Notes: generated by a model from the sequence alone, not told the origin. Positions 23,664 through 36,542 are shown, numbered from the stretch's first letter. The stretch is 64,000 bases of DNA from Parasponia andersonii (GCA_002914805.1 JXTB01000338.1:204375-268374), one strand, 5' to 3'. A program made the numbers and translations.

Positions 23664-26600
23664 ATTGGCGCTAGAAAGAGGGCTATTCCGGCAAAATAGT
23701 TTGTCAAATTTCGCTTTTTTAATAATGGCAAACACCAGAAACACTACCAGAGTCACTGGAACTAGCCAAAACCAATCCCAAAATACTACTGCTGCACAGG
23801 CAGACCCTGCTCAGGATCAACCTACTATGACCGCATCAGAAAACCTTACTCATAGACAGGATCGCATGGAAGAGACACTAGTGAACCTTCAGCAAATCAC
23901 CAACCAGATCAATGATTCCCTACGACGACTTGCTGAAGGGCAGATGATGACCCTACCATAGCACGAATGTCCCAGAGAACGTCCTGCTCAACTACCTGAG
24001 AAAGGAATACAGATCTTAGAGACAAGGAAATGTGACTAGCCAAGAACCCAGCAAGAGCGTCATGAAGATCCATCTCCAAAGGAAAAGGTAAAGTCGCAAA
24101 CTTGCCTCTAGAATCTGGTATAGAGAGTTCAAGTACTAACCGTGATCGTGGACAACCTTTTCGCAAATCCACTGATAATCAAGATCGCTTGAGCAGCGAA
24201 CGAAAACGACCATCGAGAAGTGTCTTTGAAAGAATCAGCAGAGAGTCGAGACAAGATCCTGAAGACCTAAGACAATACTTAGAGCGGCGACGTAGCCATG
24301 AACGTTCTGTATCGCATCATAACGACCAAAGCCGATCTCGTCGCACTATTTCGCTGGATTCCTCTCACAAATCGTAGAAGACTCTACCTGACCAACCCGC
24401 CATACATCAAGATAACGATCAAAGGCCGCCCTTACCGCCAGCAAGAGATAATGCTCTCCCTCCGAACGTCGATGTTCACAATTTAAGGATCGCATTAGAC
24501 GCACTTGCCGGTTGGGACGATGAGCTCACTGATGGGTATCGTCAATCGCCATTCAGTGAGGAAGTTTGAGCTGCTGCCCTACCTACTGAATTCAAACTTC
24601 CCACCATAAATACTTTTGATGGGAAAACTGATCCACAGGACTATATAGATCACTTCAGCGACCTGATGGAACTCCTTCGTGTCAATGATCATGCGCGTTG
24701 CAGATATTTTTCTGTAACTCTCTCAGGAGTAGCAAAGAAGTGGTTCCGAGGACTCAAATCCGGCTCAATATCGTCCTGGCAATAACTTCAGACGGCGTTC
24801 TTGAGACAGTTCCAAGCTGCAAAGAATTTCAGAATTTCACTGTTCCACTTGTTAGTTTGTCTGCAATTCGACAAGGTCCAGAGGAAACTCTACGATCTTA
24901 TCTCAATCGATTCACCTCACAGTTAGCAAAGGTCAACAACCCACCTGAAGGGGGAGTTTTAACTCTCATGATGGCTGGGGTACGACTAGAAACTAAACTC
25001 TGGGAGGAATTACTTGAGCGAGAATGTAGAACTCTAGAAGACTTCTACCAAAGGATTAGTCGGTATCTAAGGGTAGAATCTTCGCGCGAGAATCTTCAAA
25101 AGACAAAGAAAGAAGGAAGGAAAGATGCAACTAAAGACGCGATCATAACCAACAATAACGGTAATAAGAAAAATAAAAAGAGTAATGAACAGTTAACAAA
25201 GAATCAGCCTAGACATAAAAAGCAGGAGATTTCAAGAGCTCCCATGCGGTTCAACAATCACACTGAGTTAAACGCGCCCATAGATCATATCTATGTGGTC
25301 ACAAACTAGCAGGAGCGATACCATCAACCGGAACCAATGAAACGGGACAGGGCAAAGTGCAACCCTAATAAGTTCTACCAGTATCACAATGATATTGGAC
25401 ATGATACCAATAATTGCTATACCTTGAAAGATGAAATTGAAGATTGATTAAAGAGGGGCGACTGTGGCAGTACACCAGGCAGAACGACGAAAGGCGAGAA
25501 GAAAACAAACAGCGACCTCCAGAAATTCAACGCGAAGTCCGAACTATCTTTGAAGGACCGCATGTTGGCGGAGATTCAAAAAAGGCTCAAGACAGGTATG
25601 CACGAGAAGTTTGACAACAGCCATTGACTAACGTCATGCATCTTGAGCAGCGACCACGCAAGCTTCAACGAGTACCGGACATGGATATTACCTTCACAGA
25701 AAAGGACGCAAGGGAAGTCCATTATCCGCATAATGATGCATTAGTCATAAAAATTAATTATGGAAGCACACAGTTATGGCGAGTATTGTTGATAACGGGA
25801 GTGCTGTGGACATCCTGTACTACGACGCCTTTAAGAAGATGTGTTTGAATGAGAGCGACTTGAAGCCTACCGTCACTCCACTCTATGGTTTCACTGGTGA
25901 CAGCCTGATGCCTATAGGCATGATTGAATTAATGGTCAATGTTGGAACCTATCCTAGGGTTTCAACGATAATGACCCAATTTTTGGAAGTAAATTGCCCC
26001 TCCGCATTCAATGTTGTGCTGGGAAGACCAACACTGAGGGAACTTCGAGCTGTCACTTTAATCTACCATCTCACTATAAAATTCCTGACCCAACACGGGG
26101 TAGGCGAGGTGCGAGGAAACCAATATGATGCGTGGACTTGTTATAACAACTCGTTGAAACTCGCAGCAAAGGATGCGACGCCTCGCACAATGATGGTCCA
26201 GCTGCCAGAGGAAGCATCAGTTGAAGCATCGAGCAAAGTGTCAGTCGAAGCTTCAGTTGAATCGTCAGAAAAAGCGTCAGTCGAACTGTTAATTAAAGCA
26301 TCAATCGACACGACCAACGAAGACTTCGATCCTCGAGAAATAGACAAAGAGGTCAGAACTGGACCCATTGAAGATCTAGAGGATTTATCATTCGACATGT
26401 CTTCCAAGACTTTAAAAATTGGAATGAAGATTCAAGAGCCTGTGCGAACATCGTTAGTCACTTTTCTGAAATCTAACTTGGATGTCTTCGTGTGGCGACA
26501 TTCGGACATGGTAGGGATCGATTCGAGGATCATATGCTACCCTCTTAACATAGATCCGACAAAGAAGCCTGTACGGCAGAAAAGAAGAGTTATGAATCCA

Positions 26601-29600
26601 GAGCGCTATATTGCGTTAAAAGAAGAGGTGGAGAAGCTGCTCGAAATTGGATTTATAAGAGAATCTTTTTACCCTGACTGGCTTGCAAACCCGGTTTTGG
26701 TGAAGAAACCCAATGGGAAGTGGAGAACGTATATCGATTTCACTGATCTCAACAAAGCATGCCCGAAGGATAACTTCCCTCTTCCGAGAATCGACCAGCT
26801 TATAGATGCGATATCGGGGCATAAACTCTTAAATTTCATGGACGTGTATTCTAGATATAATCAAATCCCCATGTATGAGCTAGATGAGGAGCATACCTCG
26901 TTCATCACTGATCGAGGATTATATTGCTACAAAAAGATACCCTTCGGACTTGTCAACGCAAGAGTGACCTACCAACATCTTGTCAATATGATGTGTGCAA
27001 AATAAATTTGCAAGACAATGGAGGTATATGTCGAATACATATTGGTGAAGTCGGAGAAAGCCGAAGATCACATCAAGCACCTTGATGAGATGTTCAAAAT
27101 TCTCCGGAAATATCAAATGAAGCTGAATCCCCAGAAGTGTGCGTTCGGGGTAGGATCTAGAAAATTTATGGGTTTTATGGTCAATCAATGAGGCATTGAA
27201 GTGAACCCTCAGAAGATACAAGCATTGATTGATATGCAATCTCCTCGTAAACCCAAGGATGTGCAGAGCCTAGCAGAAAGAGTAGCTGCACTGAGTCAAT
27301 TTGTATCCAGGTCAACTGATAAATGCCAACCGTTCTTTGAAGTATTGAAAGGATCAAAGAGGTTCGAATGGACGAAAGAATGTGAGCAGGCATTCCAAGA
27401 GTTAAAAGTACACTTAGGTTCTCCTCCACTCTTGTCGAAACCGAACCCAGGAGAAGAATTATGCTTATATCTCGCTGTTTCCAAATATGTGACGAGTGCT
27501 GCATTAATTCGCGAGGAGGAAAATATACAGCGACCTCTCTATTATGTAAGTAAAAGATTACTTGATTCTTAAACTAGGTATCCAGAGATGGAAAAATTGG
27601 CACTAGCACTCGTCATCGCATCAAGAAAGCTTCGACCTTACTTTCATGTTCACTCTATCAGGGTTTTTACGAATTTTTCGTTGAAATAGGTTCTACAGAA
27701 ACCTGAGGCATCAGGACGGCTGCTTAAGTAGGCTGTTGAATTGAGTCAATTTGACATCAATTTTCAACCTCGCACTGCCATAAAGGGTCAGGCCCTCGCA
27801 GATTTTATTGCCGAATTTACATATGATGTCGATCTTCCCACAAGAGTACACGAAAAACCCGCTTCAGATACATCAAGGTTGTGGAAGCTTTATGTTGATG
27901 GGTCATCGAATGAAAATAGAGCAGGTTCGGGCCTAGTTTTAATCAGCCCTGAAGGGCACAACATTCATTGTGCGCTTCGCTTCAAGTTCCCAGCGTCGAA
28001 TAATGAGGCTGAATATGAAGCACTGATAGCTGGGCTAAAGCTTGCACAGGAAATGAAGGTCGAGATGATTGAAGTGTACAGCGACTCCCAGCTGGTCGTT
28101 TGTCAGGTTAAGGGTGATTACCTAGCGAGAGGAGTGAGAATGATGGCCTATTTGCAGGCGGTGCAACGATTGTTCTTAACATTCACCGCTTATAACATTT
28201 AGCTTCTTCCTCGCATTGAAAATACCCGGGCAGATGCACTTGCTAAGCTCGCTTCAACGAAAGATGCAGAGTTATTGAAGATTGTCCCTGTTGAACTTCT
28301 TGTATCGCCAAGCATCGAGGTTGAACCTCAAGTAGCTATGCCAATTGACGAAAAACTATCGTGGATGGATCCTATAATGCAATATTTACAAAATGGCGAT
28401 CTTCCCAAAAGCAAAGATGATGCAAAGCGACTCCGCATGAAGGCAGCCCGCTATATCATCCATGATGAGAAGCTTTATCGAAGAAGTTTTAGCTCGCCAT
28501 TATTATTATGTGTCAATGATGAAAAAGCACGCTACATTATGAGGGAAATCTACGAAAGAATATGTGGAAATCATTCTGGGGGGCAAGCACTTGCAAACAA
28601 GATTCTTCGACAAGGGTATTTTTGGCCGACTATGAAGAAGAATATAATGGAATTTGCTAGGAGGTGTGATAAATGTCAACGGTTTGCGACTATTCCTAGA
28701 AAACCACATGTTCCTTTAACTACAATGACTAGTCCATGGTCATTTGCTGTTTGGGGAATTGATATTATCGGGATGCTTCCATTAGCATGGGGTGGTTTGA
28801 AGTATGCGGTGGTCGCAGTCGATTATTTCACAAAATGGGCAGAAGCTGAGGCCTTGAGCACCATTTCTGCAAAGAAGATGATAGATTTTATTTACAAATC
28901 TATAATCTGCTGTTATGGTATACCATATACTATAATTTTTGATAATGGGAAACAATTTGACTGTGATGAGTTCCGTGACTTCTGCAACAACTTAGGCATC
29001 AAGAAGAGTTTCTCTGCTGTTGTTCATCCGTAAGCCAATGGGCAGGTCGAAGCGATAAACAAAATACTTAAACAGAATATAAAGACGAAGTTGGAGGAGT
29101 ATAAAGGAGCTTGGCCAGAAGTACTTCCAGAAGTTTTATAGGCTTATCGCACCACTCAACGAACCACTACTGGAGAGAGCCCATTCTCTTTAGCATATGG
29201 ATATGAAGCAATGATCCCAGTTGAAATTGGTGCGAGCTCTCCACGACGATCTGTTTATGAGCAAAATTAGAATGATGTATTATGAGAATTGAACTCGATT
29301 TTTTAGAAGAAATGCGTGAACAATCTCAACTTCGAATTGCATCATATCAACAACGTACTGCTCGACATTATAACTCTAAAGTCAAAAGTAGACATTTTGA
29401 AGTTGGTGATCTTGTCCTTCGAAAAGTTCTACCTAATAATAAAGAGCATGGTGCTAGTGTATTTGGACCATCCTGGGAAGGACCTTATGTTATTGATGAC
29501 GTCATTCGACCTGGGACATACAACCTAGCTCGTATCGGCGAACAAAAGATCGAACATGCTTGGAATGCAGAATAACTTCGTCGTAATTATCAATGAATCT

Positions 29601-30219
29601 TCATGTTTATCTTCATGTATTTTCAACAGCTTCCTGTATCTTCATTATTTCGACATTCGACGTCATTCGTCAATAATATTTCTTCGGCTATTACTTCAAC
29701 TTCATTTGGTTCATCTTTTATAGTTTTATGGTAGTTTTTGGATACCATAAAACTCAGGAGATAGTGGGATCAGAATATTATCTCCTACTTGTTTCTTAAG
29801 GGACTATGCAAAACATCCATTTAGAGGGGACGGAGTTTTAGATCGTCGAAATATCTAAAACTTCTTAAAATCCTAGGATTTTCTCCTCGCTTCATATCTT
29901 AGCATGTAGTATTACGCAATTTCTCTCCTCGAACAACAAAGTAACTAAGCAAAACATTCATTGTTCGATATGAAATATTACTATATCATATTTTGTCATA
30001 GAACTTTTGAAAAACAGTATTGAGTTTGCATCACTCGTACTTGTTGTTTCTTAAGTGACCTAACCTATCCTAACATTTAAAACTCGTTTTAAGTTAGTTA
30101 GATTCAAATCACAAAAAAGCGTACCGATCAATCACCTAGTGATTGACTACTTAGTTAAAATTATAATGTTGTGTTTTGATTATTTTGTAGGAATATGTCT
30201 GACAAGGAGAAAATATTCT

Positions 30220-32467
30220 TCAATAAAAAAAAAAATCGCACCCGTATATAAGCAGAGAGAGAAAGGGGGACCAAGCCCGTATTGTTCTAAAAAATAATAA
30301 AAAAATACAAGTATTTATTATACGGACTTCTCGCACCGCCATCCCCAGTTTTGGCAGTTTCCTCCCTCCAACTCTGGATAATCTCGACCACGTTCTCGCT
30401 AAGGATAGAGAAGTCAAAGTCCGAATGCTGGCAGAAGATGTTAAAAATAATGGTCGACGAGGTGATGTCACTAGCTTTATCTTCGAGTTCTTTGACTTCA
30501 GTCGCTTTGAACTCTTCGATAGCTTTGTGAACCGCCTCTGTTGTCGCCTCCCTCATGCGATCCGGATGCTCGGAGATGGTTTTCTCGAGCTCTTTGACTT
30601 TCTCCTCAAGGTTCTCCTTCTCGAGCTTCTCCTTGGCCAGGCCTTCAAGTAGCTGCTGCCTCTCTAAGTCAAAGGCTTTTTTCTCCTCCTCCCGAGCTTT
30701 CTCCGAGTTCTCGAATACTTGGGTTATCTCTTCAACTTTTTCGGCCTTTTCCAAGCATTCGAGGACCAGGTCATGCATCAGGATAGCAGCAACTGCGGTC
30801 TGAAAATATAATCATTAATACCAAGAAATAATACATTTGAGGAGAGAATAAAAAGGTACTTACATTGGCCAGCATCCTCATCGCAGACCTAAAGGCGACC
30901 TTGGCAGATCGTCGCTTCATCCGCTCCCAGCCCTCTTCAGAAGTGAAGCGATCAATGAAGGCTATGCTCATACCAGCCTTCTCTGGTAATTGATTGAGGA
31001 GCGCGAAGAGCTCCTCATCCTTATCTACCAGGATCGGTTCCGAAGAGATAGCAGCCTCTTTGGGTGGTTCAGTATGGCTTGTTGTCTGAGGCTGTGGAGG
31101 AGGCAAACTTGCCAGGATGTCCTCAAAGGCAACTTTTCATTTCTTAGAGTTTCGACCTTCTCTTTCCCTTTTGATGATGGAGGAGTGCTCTCGGGTGTCT
31201 TGGATTTTGCCATGGACCCGAGAGTGGAGGGTGGAGCTCGCAGGCCACTACCAATAATCATCTCTGTACAGATGTCAGTGAGCGAGGTAATATAATACAA
31301 TGATAATTAAAAAATATATATATGATTACCTTCTTCTTGTTGAGGAGCTGGTTGAGGAGCTGGTGGTGACACTGAATCTGGAGAAGAAGGTTCCGAAGCT
31401 GGAAGGGTGTCAGGTGCTTTTCGTTTCCTAAGTCTGGAAGACGAGGCACTTATATCTGTCTGTTTCCTTGGCTTCTTTTTCTTTGAGCTCGAAGGTCTTG
31501 ACGAACAGATGGGGGGGTCAGGGAACGCGACTCCCTTTGGAAGTAGACCACAAGCGACCAGGTTCTTGGAAGTTCCAAGTACCTTCCAATTAAATTCCTC
31601 AATTAGAAGGTCGTTGATCTTGTACACCCTTGCGAGTTGTTCCCTGGAAAGTCCGGGCTGTTCCCTGTTGTCTGTGATAACATTCGAGTGCGATCACGAT
31701 AAATATAACAACGCAGAAAAAGGCGATAAATTGAAAAACTACCCACTAGGATTTTGAAAGAAGCCGTTATCTGCATAGTCAAAGTGAAAAAATGGATTTT
31801 TCCATTTTCCCATATTGTTGCGAACCCTGTATATTGTTTTTATTGCCTGGTTCGACCATTTGCTCGCATAAAAGAAACCAAGATCTGACGGGTTTGATTT
31901 CACTCGGTAAAACCAAGCGAACTCTTTAGGAGAAGGGGAGTCTAAACCTAATTTGTGGTAAAGTATGTACAAACCTACCATATATCTATATGTATTAGAA
32001 GTCAGTTGGAAAGAGACGACCCCATAGTAGTCAATAATTGATTTTATGTACGGATGAAGTGGGAGGTGGACACCGCACTTGAGAACTGCTTCAGAAAATG
32101 AGGCAATTCCGCGTGGTGGTGTGTGAGGTCGATTGAATTCCATGGGTAAGCGAAGAGGGATGGCGATCTTATAGTTGCACACGATTTTGCTGAGCTTATT
32201 CGATGTGCAACTCATCCTTATATTGGTACATGACCAATTCCCCTCTACGTATTGATAGCCCAACGCGAACGCAGGGGCATCCCTGATATGCCGAGGCCAC
32301 TGGTCTTGAGGGAGGTCGCTTATGCGAGGACTATTTTGCTTGACCCCTGTTATCTCTACTTCGGATTCTGGCTCAAGGTAATCTTCAAGGTTTATGGAGC
32401 TAACACTGGAGTTCTCAGATTCTCCTGAAAATTCGTTCCCTTTCCTAAAATCCTCACTACTAGACAT
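30220..32467 (-). other. Antisense, apparently spliced gene inside the Tat element (gypsy-type transposon domain)
   Basis: Between integrase and the 3' LTR, the strand opposite to gag-pol holds four long open blocks at roughly 31,745-32,467, 31,330-31,672, 30,864-31,293 and 30,322-30,800. They are separated by short AT-rich stretches whose edges look like GT-AG introns. The first block (from MSSSEDFRKG) contains LPLHPYIKSIIDYYGVVSFQ, which resembles the 'putative gypsy-type transposon' domain (Pfam Transposase_28). The second is Lys/Pro/Ser-rich, and the last is a strongly charged coiled coil (EKLEKENLEEKVKELEK). Additional antisense frames at this place are known from Tat elements such as Grande. 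Its function is not known. Treated here as part of the element, not as a host gene. Confidence 0.7.
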
Positions 32468-33427
32468 CTGAAAAGAAATACGGATGGGTTTAGTCCTATG
32501 CGAGTATCAAGGATCTTCACTATATGCTAGTAAATTTTGGGGGTTCACCCTAGGATTGTATTAGCAAGCAATCTCATCGAATTTTTTTCTAATCGGTCTA
32601 CGGATTCATAAAAATTGCTCGAGCAGTTCGTCAAAAAATAAATAAATAGGGTATCAGACCCTAGAAACTCTTTCATAAGTTCGTCTTTGTCCATTATCTA
32701 GAAAAAAGAGTCTATTCTATGAACTGGTAAAGGGGATCTGAAAAATTCACATTCCAGTTCGTCCGAATATGAGATGTGTTTCAATTTCTAGAAATAAAAA
32801 CTGAATTTTTTCCGAGAACAGACAAAGAATAATAGGGGAGAAGAAATGTACTAACCCTTCTTCGAAAGCAGAGGGATTGAGTTATGGTCTGAACTCCATC
32901 GGAGAAGATACTGGAATTATGCGAGCTGAAGAACAAAACGGCGCTGTAGGGTCTGCTCTGAAATATTTCGGGATTTTAGAAAGATGGAAAATGAGAGTTT
33001 GTAATGAAGAAGCAGAAGCAGATTAATTTCCGATATTTATTTCTCGAGTATCGCTAAATCACAGCCGTAGATCAAGGTATTTGATTTTCAGATCTAAAGA
33101 CCGAAGTTCACGCGAGATTTGATTTTTTCTGAAATTAAATCAGTATCTTTCAAAATTTGAAACGATTCGATTTAAAGATGGCAGTTGGCGTCATCGATAT
33201 CCTCGAGTCTCCTCGAGTTCTGCTATTTTTCTTAGAAAAGGCGATACGTCTTTTCATCTGTCTGTATGCGTGATCTTGAGAAAGGTGAGATTTGAGATCT
33301 GGCGACTCTTCGACTCTTCAAGGATATCAAGTCTAGGTCATGACGTCGCATTTTTTAAGTTCGCACTCACTTACATTAAAAAGAAGCTCCATTTTATCCT
33401 AAAATACTAATGGAGCTGGGGGACAAT

Positions 33428-33527
33428 TGTTGTGCGGTCTAAAATCCTATGTCAGGTCGCATGAGTAAGATTAAGTGCGACCTCATCCGAAAGGGTTGCA
33501 TGCGACCTTTACCGCATAAGATTAAGT
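33428..33527 (+). repeat. 3' LTR of the Tat element, first 100 bases before the gap
   Basis: TGTTGTGCGGTC starts directly after the purine tract and matches the 5' LTR at 99 of 100 positions. The rest is hidden by the assembly gap. Sequence after the gap does not resemble the end of the 5' LTR, so the gap probably also swallows the right-hand junction. Confidence 0.9.
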
Positions 33528-34026
33528 NNNNNNNNNNNNNNNNNNNNNNNNNNNNNNNNNNNNNNNNNNNNNNNNNNNNNNNNNNNNNNNNNNNNNNNNN
33601 NNNNNNNNNNNNNNNNNNNNNNNNNNNNNNNNNNNNNNNNNNNNNNNNNNNNNNNNNNNNNNNNNNNNNNNNNNNNNNNNNNNNNNNNNNNNNNNNNNNN
33701 NNNNNNNNNNNNNNNNNNNNNNNNNNNNNNNNNNNNNNNNNNNNNNNNNNNNNNNNNNNNNNNNNNNNNNNNNNNNNNNNNNNNNNNNNNNNNNNNNNNN
33801 NNNNNNNNNNNNNNNNNNNNNNNNNNNNNNNNNNNNNNNNNNNNNNNNNNNNNNNNNNNNNNNNNNNNNNNNNNNNNNNNNNNNNNNNNNNNNNNNNNNN
33901 NNNNNNNNNNNNNNNNNNNNNNNNNNNNNNNNNNNNNNNNNNNNNNNNNNNNNNNNNNNNNNNNNNNNNNNNNNNNNNNNNNNNNNNNNNNNNNNNNNNN
34001 NNNNNNNNNNNNNNNNNNNNNNNNNN
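33528..34026. other. Assembly gap (run of N)
   Basis: 499 undetermined bases. The gap opens inside the tandem-repeat part of the 3' LTR, a typical place for an assembly to fail. The stated gap length may be nominal. Confidence 0.99.
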
Positions 34027-35940
34027 TCTATTGTAACTTTAAAAGACTATAAGTGTCTTCATAATATTTTAGAAAACCTTAGCGAATAGCGAGCCAAACA
34101 TCTTAGCAGAGCTCATGCAAAATCTTGATAAGAATTTTACTCTTATTTGTTCAAGCTATAGACATTTTATCTCCAACAGGCAAATCTTCGTTACATCACA
34201 AAATCTCTCAATTCAATTTCGATATACTATTCTCTACTTATATATTATATGATTATGATTTTTTACATTTTTTAATCCAATATTGATTTGATTATAATTG
34301 ATCTAATCTTTAAAGAAACAATAATAATAGGAAATCATTAGTATTCCCGTACAACGGACCACCCAATTCAAAAGATTCTAGTATTATTAGTGGTGTTTGT
34401 CATTAATCTTTCAATCAACTAAAAAAAATACTATATTAAATCATGTGCTAATTAAAAATCAATAATTTGGCAATAAACCGTATACAATATGAGAAAATAA
34501 TTCCCTTATCTAGATTCACCTTTTTTTTTTTTGGAAGAAAACTACACAAGTAAGAAACTTTTTTTCACTAACTTAGGAGACGTCTTTACTCAAAATGAGA
34601 TCTTTCCTATCCCAGATAATTCAACATTTTTAGGAGGATAACGCTTTAGGTATTAATTTTTGTAACAAATATTTAATACTAATATATGTTATATGTAATT
34701 TGTCATCATTTAATTAATGATAATATTTAATTTATTTATAGTGAGTGCTAATATACTAATTAGATAGTGATAACTTATATACCATATGTATTGGTATAAA
34801 AAATTTAGTACAAAATTTGGGATATATAGTGTTATTTATTTTAGTAACCACATTCTAAAAATAATTAATTTGTTAAATTAGAATTTTATTTTATAGTGAT
34901 TTGTCTACATTTTATTAGATGAGATAACAAATAAGACAGCATATTTATGTCCCTTTTACATAATTACTAAAGTAGAAAAGAGAGATACAATTTAATGGTT
35001 TTTGAATTTTATTCTTCATATAATTTAGCTAATTATTAAGTGACTTGCATACCCTTTTTGGCTTTTTACAATAACACTAACATCTCATTTTATGTGCATG
35101 AATATTTTAGTAATAAGGTTTAATTTATGTTCATAAATTGTAAATAGGTATGTAAACAATAAACAAGAACGAGAAAATGAGTCGATTTTAATTCCACCTT
35201 CTGATGGAGATTTAAATAAAATATAATAATTACAGATTATTTTTCTCGTTTCTCTCTAACTATTTAGATTTACAATTCTTTTTTTTTTTCCTCATTTCCC
35301 AATTTTGTTACTCCAACTCATAAGAGAAAACGAGAAATAATTAAGAGAGTAGTTAGTCGTACAAGGAACTAAAAGAATTATACGACACTCGTGTCTAAGT
35401 ATAATTGGCTCATTTGGTTCGCCATTAAAACAGGTGCAATAATATAGGATTTGGATCCAAGTTATTTAACTAAGATGCAATTCTTTATTGCATAGGAAAA
35501 GTATGATTAAAGTATGATTAAGTGAATGCGCTAATTTATTTGACTGGTAATTATATTCACTCTATAATATCAAGTTTAAATTTCGTATCCCCATTCTCTC
35601 TCTTTTTTTTTTCCAGAAAAAAAAAAAAGAAAATAGAATTGATTAAGTACCAAAAAGTCAAATTCTTTTTTGTTCTATGAATCAATCATGTGTTCATACT
35701 TCATTCTATCCAAAAAGATTCGAACCCAAACGTCACAAATACTCTATTCTGTTCAATCCAATCAATACAAAAATATAAATATATATTTACAGTTTACAAA
35801 TCACCAAGTCTACCCCAAAAAATGTTGTTGTTCAAAAAAATAAAAATAAAAATAAAAATTCTATTAACAGATTGTAATCACTCTTATGACTCATCCACCA
35901 GTCAAAACTAAAACTTCCGAAAAAGCCCCTCTTCTCTATC
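34027..35940. other. AT-rich intergenic region, no gene seen
   Basis: No supported coding region, RNA gene or clear repeat element. It contains poly-A/T runs and the 3' flank of the minus-strand gene that ends at 35941. Confidence 0.65.
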
Positions 35941-36447
35941 TCAGTCAACTTTCTCATTGTCTTCGTCCTCATCTTCTTCTTCTTCTTCATCATCATCGTC
36001 TTCGTCCCCATTTCGAACTCTTCTTCTCCTCCTCCAAAATTCCCTCACAGCCCCCAAAACGACGTCGTTGAGCCACCCAAAGCAACCCCACGCGCCGCCG
36101 CACAGGCACTTCTCCTTGAGCCTCGCGAGGAGGCCCTTGTCCCCAATCTCCGGCGGCGACGACATCGGCTGCAGATAAGCCATGGCCGCGTGCTTCACTA
36201 GGGGATTCTTGATCGGAACCTCGTACCAGCTGGAACTCGGCGTCGGAGACATCGCCGCCGGCGAAGAAGACGACGACGGCATGAGGTCCCTCAAGCTCGT
36301 GTAACCTACCGAGTGTACGGACGTTATCTCTATGTCCGGAATCTGAATGTCCGGCGAGTTGAAGCCGTTGTGCGTGGGAAAATGGAGATGAGATTTTGGC
36401 GGTAAATCCGCACCGAGATCCTTAAATATCGCCGATGCAGTTTCCAT
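35941..36447 (-). CDS. Unrecognised plant protein with acidic C-terminal tail
   Basis: A 168-residue single-exon frame beginning METASAIFKDLGADLPP. I do not recognise the family. Visible are a Ser/Pro-rich middle, a motif SWYEVPIKNPLVKHAAMAYL near residues 85-105 that looks conserved rather than random, and a Cys/Gly/Trp segment (CLCGGAWGCFGW, about 120-131). An Arg run (RRRRR, about 143-147) follows, then an acidic tail of about 25 Asp/Glu residues. Basic-then-acidic ends may suit a nuclear or nucleic-acid-associated protein, but this is a guess. Codon-level GC is clearly higher than in the flanks, and a TATA box lies about 145 bases upstream, which supports a real gene. ATG 36447 has a good context (GGCCATGG), and a 29-codon upstream frame ends five bases before it. 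Confidence 0.75.
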   Translation of the reverse strand: METASAIFKDLGADLPPKSHLHFPTHNGFNSPDIQIPDIEITSVHSVGYTSLRDLMPSSSSSPAAMSPTPSSSWYEVPIKNPLVKHAAMAYLQPMSSPPEIGDKGLLARLKEKCLCGGAWGCFGWLNDVVLGAVREFWRRRRRVRNGDEDDDDEEEEEDEDEDNEKVD

Positions 36448-36452
36448 GGCCG

Positions 36453-36542
36453 TCAACTGCGAATCAAATAATAATAATGATAATAACAAATAATTAATAA
36501 CTTAGTAATTATTATTTGATTTTCTTTTGCAGAGACGAACAT
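36453..36542 (-). other. Upstream open reading frame in the leader of the acidic-tail gene
   Basis: A 29-codon frame (MFVSAKENQ...) starts 95 bases before the main ATG and stops five bases before it. The sequence just before its stop, TTTGATTCGCAG, also looks like a splice acceptor. No convincing donor is visible in the short leader, so an unspliced leader with a uORF is the simpler reading. Confidence 0.4.

Larger units (their letters stand above)
23002..33527 (+). mobile_element. Ty3/gypsy retrotransposon of the Tat lineage with antisense gene
   Basis: A 5' LTR (23002-23663) is followed by a primer-binding site beginning TTGGCGCTAGAAAGAGGG at 23665. Gag lies at about 23,725-25,310 (DGKTDPQDYIDHF near 24,620) and protease at about 25,780-26,060. 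Reverse transcriptase is at about 26,560-27,200 and the connection and RNase H region at about 27,200-27,730. A second, archaeal-type RNase H (LYVDGSSNENRAGSGLVL) lies at about 27,880-28,200, and integrase at about 28,500-29,575 with a zinc finger near 28,570-28,690 and GPYVID near 29,480. The second RNase H and the long 3' region carrying an antisense gene mark the Tat lineage. A purine tract (GAGCTGGGGGAC, about 33,413-33,424) precedes the 3' LTR, which runs into the assembly gap. The sense coding region is broken about ten times or more, yet the visible LTR parts differ at one base in 100, so the insertion is young. Confidence 0.92.

Noticed and set aside
35957-36178. Ser-rich plus-strand frame
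   Set aside because: It is the complement of the Asp/Glu-rich tail of the minus-strand gene.
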